From: Streptomyces sp. SID13031
GTDB lineage: Bacteria > Actinomycetota > Actinomycetes > Propionibacteriales > Kribbellaceae
Reading direction: 5' to 3'
Length of the DNA: 64,000 nucleotides
NCBI RefSeq assembly: GCF_010548305.1
Contig: NZ_JAAGLV010000004.1
Location: forward strand, 62,001 to 126,000
In this document: in pieces, positions 9,606 to 18,092 of the stretch
Position numbering within the stretch: the stretch's first letter is position 1
Layout of the letters: each line of letters begins with the position of its first letter
Notes under the pieces: generated by a model
Told to the model about the DNA's origin: nothing
Seen by the model: the letters and a program-made list of their open reading frames with translations, nothing else
Database searches by the model: none
Made by a program: the position numbers and the translations under genes

Positions 9606-10436
9606 ATGAAGCTGCCGCACCCATTGACCGGCGACCTGTACGAGAGCCCGGTGCCGCCGGGGACGGGCTGGCCCGAGGACCCGGCGGCCCGTAGTACTGC
9701 GGTCGCTCACGATGCGGCGGAAGTCGTCAAGCTCGCGCAGACGGACGACCTGGCGGAACTCGACGCCAGGGTGTCCGTCTGTCGTGCGTGTACCCGGTTG
9801 GTCTCCTGGCGTGAAGAGGTTGCCCTAAGCAAGCGAAAGTCCTTTGCGGACCAGCCGTACTGGGGTCGCCCGATCGCCGGTTGGGGAGACCCTGCGCCGC
9901 GCGTGCTGATCGCAGGCCTCGCCCCAGCCGCGAACGGCGGCAACCGCACCGGCCGGGTCTTCACCGGCGACCGCTCGGGCGACTGGCTCTTCGCGTCGCT
10001 CTACCGGGTCGGCCTGGCCTCGCAACCGACCAGCGAGCACGCAGGCGACGGCCTGCATCTCCGAGGCGCCCGCATGATGGCCGCCGTCCGCTGCGCCCCA
10101 CCCGCCAACAAGCCGACGCCGGACGAGCGCGACAACTGCTCCCCGTGGTTCCACGCCGAGCTGAAGCTGGTCCTGCCCTCCAGTCGGGCGATCGTCTGCC
10201 TGGGCAAATTCGGCTTCGACGTCCTCCTCAACGCGCTGCAGGCCGTCGGCGGCCAGGTACCGAAGCCCCGCCCCAAATTCGGCCACGCGGTCGAGTACGT
10301 CGTACCAGGCCCGTACGGCGAAGTCGCCGTCCTCGGCTGCTTCCACCCCAGCCAGCAGAACACCTTCACCGGCAAACTGACCGAGCCCATGCTCGACGCG
10401 GTGCTGGCCCGGGCGAAGGCGATCGCGGGGCTCTGA
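9606..10436 (+). CDS. Family 5 uracil-DNA glycosylase (UDGb)
   Basis: A 276-residue DNA repair enzyme. Motif A is GLAPAANGGNRTGRVFTGD (from residue 104) and motif B is CFHPSQQNTFTGKL (from 245), the UDGb pattern in which motif A lacks the Asn/Asp activating residue of family 1 and 4. Cys59, Cys62, Cys163 and Cys178 are placed to hold the family's 4Fe-4S cluster. UDGb removes uracil and some other deaminated bases. ATG 9606 follows the MFS gene by 18 bases. A strong hairpin at 10507–10531 follows. Confidence 0.9.
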   Translation: MKLPHPLTGDLYESPVPPGTGWPEDPAARSTAVAHDAAEVVKLAQTDDLAELDARVSVCRACTRLVSWREEVALSKRKSFADQPYWGRPIAGWGDPAPRVLIAGLAPAANGGNRTGRVFTGDRSGDWLFASLYRVGLASQPTSEHAGDGLHLRGARMMAAVRCAPPANKPTPDERDNCSPWFHAELKLVLPSSRAIVCLGKFGFDVLLNALQAVGGQVPKPRPKFGHAVEYVVPGPYGEVAVLGCFHPSQQNTFTGKLTEPMLDAVLARAKAIAGL

Positions 10437-10506
10437 ACTTGCGGTTGTGTTACCGCGGTGGTCGGCGCTAGGTCTGGGTGGGTGCAGGCGGCAGAGTAGG
10501 GGAGGT

Positions 10507-10548
10507 GGGAACCCCCGCACGGGGGATTCCCGGTGGGTGAGATCACCC
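10507..10548 (+). terminator. Two hairpins between the glycosylase and ndh
   Basis: GGGAACCCCC (10507–10516) pairs with GGGGGATTCCC (10521–10531) around a GCAC loop, with one bulged A. GGGTGA/TCACCC (10535–10548) forms a second, tight dyad. There is no U-tract, so this is either a GC-type terminator of the upstream gene or a structured upstream region of ndh. Confidence 0.5.
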
Positions 10549-10558
10549 GGAAGACGGC

Positions 10559-10588
10559 TTGTGAAAGTTTTCACGAGCCCGTTATGCT
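10559..10588 (+). promoter_or_regulatory. ndh promoter with overlapping palindrome
   Basis: TTGTGA (10559–10564) and TATGCT (10583–10588) are 18 bases apart and fit -35/-10 elements. The palindrome GTGAAA-GT-TTTCAC (10561–10574) overlaps the -35, a good position for a repressor. No candidate repressor is adjacent. Confidence 0.55.
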
Positions 10589-10633
10589 GAAGTGGACATG
10601 AAGTTGGAGCACCACTCAGGGAGAGTGAAGGCA

Positions 10634-11941
10634 ATGGCAGCCCAGGTACCGCACATCCTCGTCGTCGGAGGCGGTTACGTCGGGATGTACACCGCGTACG
10701 GCCTGCGCAAGGCCGCCCGCCGGGGCCGGATCAGGGTCACCGTGGTCGACCCCCGCTCGGTGATGACGTACCAGCCGTTCCTGCCCGAGGCGGCAGCCGG
10801 TTCGGTGGAGCCGCGGCACGTCGTGGTGCCGCTGCGCAAGACGCTCAAGGGCTGCCGGGTGGTCACCGGCCGCGTGGTCGGGATCGACCACGACCGCAAG
10901 GTCGCCCAGGTGATGCCCGAGGAGGGCCCCGACTACGAGCTCGCGTACGACCAGGTGGTGATCGCGATCGGCTCGATCGCCCGGACGCTGCCGATCCCGG
11001 GGCTGGCCGAGGAGGCAGTAGGTTTCAAGAACGTCGAGGAAGCGATCGCCCTGCGCAACAAGGTGCTCGACCGGCTCGACGTGGCGTCGTCGCAGCCCGA
11101 CCCGGAGCTGCGCAAGTCCGCGCTCACCTTCGTCTTCGTCGGCGGCGGGTATGCCGGGATCGAGGCGTTCGCCGAGCTCGAGGACATGGCCCGCTACGCC
11201 ACCCGGTACTACGACAACGTCACGGCCGAGGACATGCGCTGGGTGCTCGTCGAGGCGACCAACCGGATCCTGCCCGAGGTCGGCCCGGAGCTCGGGCAGT
11301 ACACCGTCGAGCAGCTGCGCAAGCGCAACATGGACATCAAGCTCGAGACCCGGCTGGAGTCCTGCGAGAAGGGCCATGTCGTACTGAGCGACGGCGAGGA
11401 GTTCGACGCCGACACGATCGTCTGGACGGCCGGCGTGAAGGCCAACCCGGCGCTGGCCCAGACCGGGTTCCCGCTGGACGAGCGCGGCCGGGTCAAGTGC
11501 CTGGCCAACCTCCGGATCGAGGGCGTCAACGACGCCTGGTCGGCCGGCGACAACGCCGCAGTACCGGACCTGACGTCCGAGACCGGCGCGTACTGCGCTC
11601 CGAACGCGCAGCACGCCGTGCGGCAGGCACGCCGCCTCGCGGCGAACATCCTCCGCGTGGTCGACGGTCAGCCGCCGCAGGACTACAAGCACAAGTACGT
11701 CGGCTCGGTCGCGAGCCTCGGCCTGCACAAGGGCGTCGCCCAGCTGTACGGCGTGAAGATCAAGGGCTGGCCGGCCTGGTTCCTGCACCGGACGTACCAC
11801 GTGTCCCGCGTCCCCACCTTCAACCGCAAGGCCCGGGTCATCCTGGACTGGACCCTCGCACTCTTCTTCCGCCGCGAGGTCACCAGCCTAGGCAGCCTCC
11901 AAACGCCCAACGAGGAGTTCCGCAGGGCAACCGACTCCTGA
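10634..11941 (+). CDS. ndh: Type II NADH:quinone oxidoreductase
   Basis: A 435-residue single-subunit flavoprotein that oxidises NADH and reduces menaquinone at the membrane face without proton pumping. Two Rossmann motifs are present, HILVVGGGYVGMYTA at the N-terminus for FAD and FVFVGGGYAGIEAFAELE for NADH. AWSAGDNAAVP is the usual FAD-binding stretch after the second Rossmann, and KARVILDWTLALFFRRE is a C-terminal amphipathic membrane anchor. ATG 10634 is preferred because the family begins just before the first Rossmann strand; ATG 10592 is possible. A strong terminator follows. Confidence 0.88.
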   Translation: MAAQVPHILVVGGGYVGMYTAYGLRKAARRGRIRVTVVDPRSVMTYQPFLPEAAAGSVEPRHVVVPLRKTLKGCRVVTGRVVGIDHDRKVAQVMPEEGPDYELAYDQVVIAIGSIARTLPIPGLAEEAVGFKNVEEAIALRNKVLDRLDVASSQPDPELRKSALTFVFVGGGYAGIEAFAELEDMARYATRYYDNVTAEDMRWVLVEATNRILPEVGPELGQYTVEQLRKRNMDIKLETRLESCEKGHVVLSDGEEFDADTIVWTAGVKANPALAQTGFPLDERGRVKCLANLRIEGVNDAWSAGDNAAVPDLTSETGAYCAPNAQHAVRQARRLAANILRVVDGQPPQDYKHKYVGSVASLGLHKGVAQLYGVKIKGWPAWFLHRTYHVSRVPTFNRKARVILDWTLALFFRREVTSLGSLQTPNEEFRRATDS

Positions 11942-11944
11942 CCA

Positions 11945-12002
11945 ACGCCTTACGTCCGAAGAAGTGAAGGTGACGTCCCTCCGCTTCTTCGGACATAAGC
12001 GT
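11945..12002. terminator. Bidirectional terminator between ndh and the GH92 gene
   Basis: ACGCCTTACGTCCGAAGAAG (11945–11964) pairs almost perfectly with CTTCTTCGGACATAAGCGT (11984–12002). The long stem lies between two convergent genes, with its right arm reaching the GH92 stop codon. Confidence 0.8.
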
Positions 12003-14353
12003 CAGCGGTCGAGGGGAGGGGCGCCCCAGGTCGTGGGGGTCGAACCCAGTTGCACGCTGATCCGGCCGCCGTCGGTGAGGAACGACTCCGGCAGCCAGGA
12101 CTCGGCGCGTGACTTGCCGTTCAGGGTCAGCGATTCGACGTACTGGTTGGCGTCTGACGTCTCCGGCGCCTCGATGGTCAGCCGTACGCCGTTGCTGCGG
12201 TGCAGGTCGACCCGCGGGAACAGCGGGCTGCCGACCAGCAACTCGGCTCGGCCGGGGGTCTGCGGGAAGAGCCCGATCGCGGCGAAGACGTACCAGGCCG
12301 AGAGCGTGCCCAGGTCGTCGTTCCCCGGCAGACCCGACGGCCCGGTCCCGTAGACGGTGTCGACGATCTCGCGCGTGGTCGCCTGGGTCTTCCAGGCAAC
12401 GCCGAGACCGTTGTAGAGCCACGGAGTGTGCAGGCCGGGCTCATTGGTCGGGTCGTACCTGAGCGCACCACCGCCCTTGACGGCCCAGTTGCCGGCGGCA
12501 TCGTGGAAGAAGCCGTCGAGGCGCTCGACCGTGTTGCTGCCCATCAGCTCAGCTAGCCCCGAGACATCCTGCGGAACCATCCACGTGTACGTCGCGCTGG
12601 AACCCTGCGCGAATCCCACGTCGGTCGACGGCGTGAACCCGGCCTGCCAGCTGCCATCCGCCTTCCGTGCCCGCTGATACCCCACGGCCGGGTCGAAGGT
12701 GTTCTTCCACCAGGTACCGCGGTCGGCCAGGTCGGCCGTGGGCTTCCCGAGCCGCGATCCCCACTGGGCCAGGGAGAAGTCGGCCAGCGAGTTCTCCAGC
12801 GTCTCGGCGGCGCCACCCCAGCAGTGGCAGGCGTCCTGCGGTGCGTAGTGCTTCTGGAGATAGTTGTTCAGCGCGGGTCGTTGCCCAGTGCATTGCCCGG
12901 GGCAACCGCCGTCGAGCTCGGCCTCGGCGTTCTGAACTGTTGCCTGCCGCACCAAGGAGTCATAGGCGCCTTCGGCATCGAAGTTCTGTACGCCCATCGC
13001 CGCGAAGGTCGCCAGCGTCGGCGCCGCCGGGTCGCCGGTCATCACGTGCGTCGCGCCGTTGTTGTGCAGCCAGCGATCCCAGATCCCCTTGTTCTGCTGG
13101 GCGAACTGGTACATCGACTGCGCGAAGTCGCCCGCGATGTCCGGTTTCAGCACCGCGAGCAGCTGGATGTGCGCCCGGTACTGGTCCCAGCCGGAGAACG
13201 TCCCGTACTGCGCCTGCTGGCCCGGCGCGAGCTGGTGGATCTGCTGGTCCGTACCGAGGTAGTTGCCGTCCACATCGTTGAAGATGTTCGGCTGCAGCAT
13301 CGCATGGTAGAGCGCGGTGTAGAAGGTGGTCCGCTGCGCATCACTGCCACCGTAGATGCGGGTGTTCTGCAGCTCGTTCTTCCACTGCCGATAGCCGTCG
13401 GCGGCGATCCGGTTGACGGTCGCGTCCTCACGAACCTCGGTGTCGAGGTTCTGCTCGGCCCCGGCGAGGCTCACGTAGGAGATACCGATCCGCATCTTCA
13501 CTTTGGCGCCAGGGGCGAAGGTGACGTAGCCGCCGGAGCCGCGGCCGGCTCGGTCCGCACCGGTCGCGTAGCCCTCGCCGCCGGTGGTCTGGGTGCCGCC
13601 CGGGGTGACGGCCGCGTTCTTCCAGGTGCCGGTGGCAACGACCGGCTGGTCGAAGGAGGCGGTGAAGTACAGGCGGTAGTAGGTCTTGCGGTTGTTCGTA
13701 CCGCCGTTCGCGCGCCGGCCGCAGAACGCTCCGGTGAGCACGGAACCGGTCACCTTGCGGTTGGCCGCGTCGATGCTGATCTCGGCGTCCTCGCTGCCGT
13801 TGAGCGAGTTCGACGTACGGAACAGCAGGTTGGGCTGGCCTTCGGTGGGGAAGGAGAAGTCGCCGACGCCCGCGCGGGTGGTGACCGCCAGGTCCGAGGT
13901 CACGCCGTTCGCCAGTTTCACGGTGTAGCGGCCGGGTTTGGCGACCTCGTCGGCGTGGCTGAAGTTGCTGGCGTACTTCGCGTCCTTGGTGTCCGCGGTC
14001 GGCGAGGTGTCCACCGCGCCGACGTACGGCAGGATCGGTACGTCCCCGGCGGCGCCCGGGTTGCAGCCCGCGCCGTTCACGTGGGTGAGGCTGAAGCCAC
14101 GCACTCGCGTCGCGTCGTACTGGTAGCCGTTGGCCGCGCCGGTGCTGGTCTGGTCGCCGCGGGTGCTGGTCGGGCTCCACGAGATCATCCCGAACGGCCG
14201 GACCGCACCCGGCCAGGTGTTGCCGTCCCGCGCGGACCCGATCAACGGGTCGACGTACGCCGCCGGATCGACCACTGCTTGGTCTACGGCTGCTTGAGCC
14301 GGGAGAGCTGGTACCAACAGGGCCAGAGCGAGACCACCGACGAGCAAGCGCAT
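12002..14353 (-). CDS. Secreted GH92 alpha-mannosidase
   Basis: A 783-residue exported glycosidase. A signal peptide (MRLLVGGLALALLVPALPAQ then AA) precedes the GH92 N-terminal domain, which starts DPAAYVDPLIGSARDGNTWP. Family features: FSLTHVNGAGCNPGAAGDVP, FSGWDQYRAHIQLLAVL, NEPGLHTPWLYNGLG and PGNDDLGTLSAWYVFAAIG, the last holding the acidic residues needed for Ca-assisted catalysis. GH92 enzymes are mostly exo-acting alpha-1,2/1,3/1,6-mannosidases used on fungal or host mannans. The gene stands alone on the minus strand, and no sugar transporter is adjacent, so released mannose may be taken up by systems elsewhere. Confidence 0.92.
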   Translation of the reverse strand: MRLLVGGLALALLVPALPAQAAVDQAVVDPAAYVDPLIGSARDGNTWPGAVRPFGMISWSPTSTRGDQTSTGAANGYQYDATRVRGFSLTHVNGAGCNPGAAGDVPILPYVGAVDTSPTADTKDAKYASNFSHADEVAKPGRYTVKLANGVTSDLAVTTRAGVGDFSFPTEGQPNLLFRTSNSLNGSEDAEISIDAANRKVTGSVLTGAFCGRRANGGTNNRKTYYRLYFTASFDQPVVATGTWKNAAVTPGGTQTTGGEGYATGADRAGRGSGGYVTFAPGAKVKMRIGISYVSLAGAEQNLDTEVREDATVNRIAADGYRQWKNELQNTRIYGGSDAQRTTFYTALYHAMLQPNIFNDVDGNYLGTDQQIHQLAPGQQAQYGTFSGWDQYRAHIQLLAVLKPDIAGDFAQSMYQFAQQNKGIWDRWLHNNGATHVMTGDPAAPTLATFAAMGVQNFDAEGAYDSLVRQATVQNAEAELDGGCPGQCTGQRPALNNYLQKHYAPQDACHCWGGAAETLENSLADFSLAQWGSRLGKPTADLADRGTWWKNTFDPAVGYQRARKADGSWQAGFTPSTDVGFAQGSSATYTWMVPQDVSGLAELMGSNTVERLDGFFHDAAGNWAVKGGGALRYDPTNEPGLHTPWLYNGLGVAWKTQATTREIVDTVYGTGPSGLPGNDDLGTLSAWYVFAAIGLFPQTPGRAELLVGSPLFPRVDLHRSNGVRLTIEAPETSDANQYVESLTLNGKSRAESWLPESFLTDGGRISVQLGSTPTTWGAPPLDR

Positions 14354-14441
14354 GCCACAACCTTCCGGGGGCGGACGGAACCCCTAGAGGCTAATGCGCA
14401 TGAGCATGGAGTGGCTATCCGGCAGAGTGAAGGATCGGTGA

Positions 14442-15107
14442 TCAGCGGGTGTCGTCGAGGAAGCCGGCGTCGTGGACGAGCAGGGCGATCTGGACGCGGT
14501 TGTTGAGGTCCAGTTTGGTGAGGATGCGGGAGACGTGCGTCTTCACGGTCGGGATGCTGAGGTACAGGGTCGCGCTGATCTCGGCGTTCGACTTGCCCTC
14601 GCCGACGGCCACGGCGATGTCGCGCTCGCGGTCGTTCAGGTCCTTCAGACGCTGCACGGCCTTGTTCTTGCGCTGGTCCTGGCCCGAGGCCGCGACCCGG
14701 GTGATCAGCCGCTTCGTCACCCCGGGCGACAAGACGGGCTGCCCGCCCGCGATCCGGCGGACCGACTCGACGATCTCGGCCGGCGGGGTGTCCTTGAGGA
14801 TGAAGCCCGCGGCACCCGCGCGGAGCGCGCGCAGTACGTGCTCGTCGGCGTCGAACGTGGTCAGGATGACGACCTCGGGCGCGCCCGGGCGCTTTCTGAC
14901 GGCCTCGGTCGCGGTCAGGCCGTCCATACCGGGCATCCGGATGTCCATCAGCACGACATCGGGGGAGAGCCGGTCGATCAGGGCCTGGACGCCGCTGCCG
15001 TCGCCGGCCTCGCCGACCACGCGGATGTCCGGCGCGCCGCCGAGCATCAACTGCAGCCCGGCGCGCAGCAGCGGATCGTCGTCCACGATCAACACCCGAA
15101 TGGTCAT
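14442..15107 (-). CDS. NarL/FixJ response regulator
   Basis: A 221-residue two-component regulator. The receiver domain begins MTIRVLIVDDDPLLRAGLQL, with the acidic pair DDD, the phospho-acceptor Asp in SPDVVLMDIRMPGMDG, and the conserved Lys in GFILKDTPP. The LuxR-type output domain is LNDRERDIAVAVGEGKSNAE followed by YLSIPTVKTHVSRILTKLDL. ATG 15107 is chosen because it overlaps the upstream kinase stop by four bases (ATGA), implying coupled expression; an upstream start would lengthen the N-terminus without domain support. Targets are unknown. Confidence 0.92.
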   Translation of the reverse strand: MTIRVLIVDDDPLLRAGLQLMLGGAPDIRVVGEAGDGSGVQALIDRLSPDVVLMDIRMPGMDGLTATEAVRKRPGAPEVVILTTFDADEHVLRALRAGAAGFILKDTPPAEIVESVRRIAGGQPVLSPGVTKRLITRVAASGQDQRKNKAVQRLKDLNDRERDIAVAVGEGKSNAEISATLYLSIPTVKTHVSRILTKLDLNNRVQIALLVHDAGFLDDTR

Positions 15108-16228
15108 GCGGGCCACGGTAGCCAAGCGGCGAGCCTGAATTCGCCCTCGGGTGTCCGGCCGTGCTCGAGTCGCCCGTCGACGAGCTGGGCGCGTTCGGTC
15201 AGACCGATCAGACCCTGGCCGTCCCCGCGACGCGCCTGGCCGGCGGGATTGTGCAGCTCAACGGTCAGACCATTGCCCGGCGCACCGACCACCTTGACCC
15301 GGACCGGCTCGCCCGGCGCGTGCTTGAGCGCGTTCGTCAGCCCTTCCTGGACGATCCGGTACGCCGTCCGGCCGACGTGCTCGGGAAGGTTGCCGGGAGC
15401 ATCGAATTGCAGCTCGACCGGGAGCCCGGCTTTGCGGGAGTCCTCCACCAGCGCGGGGAGGTCCGCGAAGCTCGGCTGCGGTAGCTCGCCGACCGGCGCG
15501 CGTAGTACGCCGATCACCTCGCGAAGGTCCTGGAGCGCCTGGTGGGCGCTGGCGCGGATGATCTCGGCGGCACTGGCGACCTCCGTCGGGTTGGCGTCCG
15601 GGCGGTAGGCCAGGGCGCCGGCGTGCACGCTGAGCAGGGAGAGCCGGTGGCCGAGCACGTCGTGCATCTCGCGGGCGATCTCCTCGCGGGCTCGCAACTG
15701 GCCACGCTCGGCCTGCAGGAGCGCCATCGCCTCGGCCCGGTCGGCGCGGTCGCGGAGGGTCTGCAGCAATTGGCGGCGGGAACGGAGGTACAGGCCCCAG
15801 CCGGCCAGAGCGGCGTAGAAGAGGATCGCCCAGAGAGCGGTCTCCTGGACCGACTCGGCCTTGTCGCGGACCAAGAGATAGATGGCCAGGCTCACCGCGT
15901 TGACACCGAACATGGCGAGCGTCGTCCGCCAGGGGCGGTAGATCGCCACCGTGAGGATCAGCATCAGGGTCGCGGGGCCGGCTGTGTCCGAGAACGTCGA
16001 GATCACTGCCCCGATGACCGTCAGCTGCACCGGCCAGCGGCGCCGGAACCAGAGCGCCAGGCACAGCGCCATACCGGCGATGAAGTCGAGGTCGAGCAGC
16101 CAGGACGGAATCGGGTCGTTCCTGCCGCCGTCGTACAGGACGAGGCCGACGAGGACCGCGAGGGTGAAGCTGAGGCTGTCGACGACCCAGTCCCGGGCGC
16201 TGCGTCGAGGACCTTCGGAACCGGCCAT
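15104..16228 (-). CDS. Sensor histidine kinase, HisKA_3 type
   Basis: A 374-residue membrane kinase. About five to six hydrophobic helices occupy residues 15–150. The dimerisation domain with the phospho-accepting His is REEIARE followed by MHDVLGHRLSLLSVHAGAL, and the HATPase domain shows VGRTAYRIVQEGLTNALKHA (N box) and GQGLIGLTERAQLVDG (G boxes). It is the partner of the response regulator directly downstream, which it overlaps by four bases. There is no extracellular sensor domain, so it probably senses membrane or envelope state, as in LiaS/DesK-like kinases; the stimulus is unknown. Confidence 0.9.
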   Translation of the reverse strand: MAGSEGPRRSARDWVVDSLSFTLAVLVGLVLYDGGRNDPIPSWLLDLDFIAGMALCLALWFRRRWPVQLTVIGAVISTFSDTAGPATLMLILTVAIYRPWRTTLAMFGVNAVSLAIYLLVRDKAESVQETALWAILFYAALAGWGLYLRSRRQLLQTLRDRADRAEAMALLQAERGQLRAREEIAREMHDVLGHRLSLLSVHAGALAYRPDANPTEVASAAEIIRASAHQALQDLREVIGVLRAPVGELPQPSFADLPALVEDSRKAGLPVELQFDAPGNLPEHVGRTAYRIVQEGLTNALKHAPGEPVRVKVVGAPGNGLTVELHNPAGQARRGDGQGLIGLTERAQLVDGRLEHGRTPEGEFRLAAWLPWPA

Positions 16229-16331
16229 GGGACGAATCTAGCGCCGTTCCCGGCCGCTTCGGGGTGGATCGCGGCGTCCGGATACCGAAGTCGGGTCTGG
16301 TCGAGACTTTGGTCCGGGTAGGTTTTCGCCC

Positions 16332-16838
16332 ATGAGTCAGCTCGCAGTCACCGTCATCGGCCCGGACCGCCCGGGCATCATCGCCGACGTCACCGAGGCG
16401 CTCGCCCAGACCGGCGTCAACCTCGAAGACTCCACGATGACGCTCCTGCGCGGGCATTTCGCGATGATGATCGTCTGCTCGGGGCCTTTCGCTGAGGTGC
16501 GCGAGGCCCTGGAGCCGCTGCGGGGGGAGCTCGTCATCACAGTGCGTGAGATGGGGCCGGAGCTGGCGCACGCGCCGATCGGGGCGCCTTTCATCTTGAG
16601 CGTGCACGGCGCGGATCGGCCGGGGATCGTGTCCGCCGTGACCCGGATGATCGCGAGCGTCGGCGGGACGATCACCGACCAGACGACGCGGCTGAGCGGC
16701 TCGCTGTACGTGCTGACGGCCGAGGTCGAGCTGCCGGCCGGGGCGGAGCTGGGAATGCTCCAGCGCGCATTGGAGATCACCGCCGAGGAGCTCGGAGTCG
16801 GAGTCACACTGCGCCCGGCCGAGAGCGACGATCTGTGA
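16332..16838 (+). CDS. Double ACT domain protein (GcvR-like)
   Basis: A 168-residue protein made of two ACT domains. The first starts LAVTVIGPDRPGIIADVTEA and the second FILSVHGADRPGIVSAVTRM; both contain the DRPGI(I/V) amino-acid-binding turn. Such proteins (GcvR, and the actinobacterial SerB N-terminal region) bind amino acids and modulate partners. No catalytic domain is attached. It overlaps def by four bases (GTGA), so the two form an operon. Confidence 0.85.
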   Translation: MSQLAVTVIGPDRPGIIADVTEALAQTGVNLEDSTMTLLRGHFAMMIVCSGPFAEVREALEPLRGELVITVREMGPELAHAPIGAPFILSVHGADRPGIVSAVTRMIASVGGTITDQTTRLSGSLYVLTAEVELPAGAELGMLQRALEITAEELGVGVTLRPAESDDL

Positions 16839-17410
16839 GCTCTCCCGTGACCGCCCACCTGAACCAGACGCTCGCCAGCTGGAGCCCGGCTCAACTTGGT
16901 CTCACAGGCGACGTACTGGAGGTCGTCCAGGCCCCTCACCCTGTACTAGCCACCGAGGGCGCGTCGGTGGATCCACTGGATCCGGTGATGGTCGCCTTGG
17001 CCGCTGACCTGGTCGCCACGATGCGCATCTCGCCCGGCTGCGTGGGACTGGCGGCACCCCAGGTCGGCGTCGCAGCCCAGATGTTCGCCCTCGACGTGAC
17101 CGGCCACCCCAAAACCCGCACCTGCCACGGCGTCTTCGTCCTCTGCAACGCGGTAATCGTGGAGGCCACCCGCCAGGAGAAGGCCCGCGAAGGCTGCATG
17201 TCAGTCCCCGACCTCACTGGCGACGTAAAGCGAGCCACCCGCCTGACCATCACCGGCACCCTCCCCGGCACCACAGCCGAACTGACCCTCACCACAGACG
17301 CCTTCGAAGCCCGAGCCCTCCAACACGAAATAGACCACTGCTCCGGAGCCCTCTTCCTAGACCGAGTAGCCGGCGCCCACGCCATCTACCCCCGCAAGGT
17401 CTACCTGTAG
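16835..17410 (+). CDS. def: Peptide deformylase
   Basis: A 191-residue metalloenzyme removing the N-formyl group from new proteins. The three PDF motifs are present: GCVGLAAPQVG (motif 1, GxGLAAPQ), EGCMSVP (motif 2, EGCLS with Leu to Met) and QHEIDHCSG (motif 3, HExxD). The Cys and two His are the metal ligands and the Glu is catalytic. The His-Cys change after the last His (HEIDHC instead of HEIDHL) is unusual but outside the catalytic set. It starts inside the ACT gene's stop and ends the operon; a weak inverted repeat follows. Confidence 0.92.
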   Translation: MSSPVTAHLNQTLASWSPAQLGLTGDVLEVVQAPHPVLATEGASVDPLDPVMVALAADLVATMRISPGCVGLAAPQVGVAAQMFALDVTGHPKTRTCHGVFVLCNAVIVEATRQEKAREGCMSVPDLTGDVKRATRLTITGTLPGTTAELTLTTDAFEARALQHEIDHCSGALFLDRVAGAHAIYPRKVYL

Positions 17411-17433
17411 CTCGGCAGGGGCCGGACGGCCAT

Positions 17434-17513
17434 CACACACCAACTCGCCCGGTTGCCGCCTCCCCACGCTCAGGGATGCCTTCGAACCCGACTCTCCAGT
17501 TGGTTGGTGTGTG
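17434..17513 (+). terminator. Long-loop inverted repeat downstream of def
   Basis: CACACACCAA (17434–17443) pairs with TTGGTGTGTG (17504–17513) across a 60-base loop. It lies just after the def operon and before the tRNA gene. It may help terminate the operon, but the loop is long and there is no U-tract. Confidence 0.3.
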
Positions 17514-17588
17514 GCGGCGATCCGGGGTTCCGTGCTTACCCTGTGTCCGTGGCCGGGATCTACTTGTAAGGTGCTCTTTTGGTCGCAG

Positions 17589-17669
17589 GCCCGGGTGGCG
17601 GAACGGCAGACGCAGCGAGCTTAAACCTCGCAGCCGAAAGGCATACGGGTTCGAATCCCGTCCCGGGCA
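17589..17669 (+). tRNA. tRNA-Leu (anticodon UAA)
   Basis: The acceptor arms GCCCGGG (17589–17595) and CCCGGGC (17662–17668) pair fully, with discriminator A at 17669 and no encoded CCA. The anticodon stem encloses the loop CTTAAAC, giving anticodon TAA. A variable arm (GCCGAAAGGC) marks a class II tRNA, and GGGTTCGAATCCC is the T arm. The 3' part is repeated at 24239–24293, so this gene is the likely integration target of a mobile element. Confidence 0.93.
17620..17669 (+). other. Putative attL: tRNA-Leu 3' half duplicated at 24.2 kb
   Basis: The stretch from the anticodon loop to the tRNA end recurs at 24244–24293 with two mismatches in 50 bases. Integrases of actinobacterial integrative elements use tRNA 3' ends as attB and restore the gene after insertion, leaving this pattern. 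Confidence 0.75.
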
Positions 17670-17716
17670 CAACGACAGCTGGCCTGTGCAGACCCCTCGA
17701 CTGTCAGACTGATCAG

Positions 17717-18040
17717 ATGGATGACCAGCACCCTGAGGCCCCAGCTGCCGACACCCAGGCGGGCCGTGCTGGGGTTGTGCGTGAGCTGTTCGACATCAAC
17801 ACCTTCTACGCCGCGGGTAAGCCGGGTCGGCTTCGCTGGTACGCCATCCGCCTGGGACTCTTCGTGCTCGGCAGTGGAATCGGCTGGATCCTCTGGCGGA
17901 TCATCGACGCTGACTCCGCAGGCGGCCGTTCGTTCGGAGAGCGCCTGCTCACCAACGCCTACCTCTGGACCTGTCTGATCGCCACCGCCTTCTACGCGAT
18001 CCACGACCGCCGAACACGTCGCCAAAACCCCAAGGGCTGA
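17717..18040 (+). CDS. Small two-helix membrane protein
   Basis: A 107-residue protein starting 47 bases after the tRNA. An acidic head (DDQHPEAPAADT) is followed by two predicted membrane helices, roughly YAIRLGLFVLGSGIGWILW and AYLWTCLIATAFYAIHD, and a basic tail DRRTRRQNPKG. No family is recognised. ATG 17717 is preferred over starts further upstream because these would lie inside the tRNA. It could be the first gene of the tRNA-bounded island or an ancestral chromosomal gene. Confidence 0.65.
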   Translation: MDDQHPEAPAADTQAGRAGVVRELFDINTFYAAGKPGRLRWYAIRLGLFVLGSGIGWILWRIIDADSAGGRSFGERLLTNAYLWTCLIATAFYAIHDRRTRRQNPKG

Positions 18041-18092
18041 CTGATCTCGAATCCTGTCGGGGCACCGGCACCAAATGAAGGATTGCGCAGGA

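Noticed and set aside
12824..14506. A 560-codon plus-strand frame opposite the GH92 gene
   Set aside because: No recognisable domain and composition typical of antisense GC-rich DNA; GH92 motifs on the minus strand are clear.
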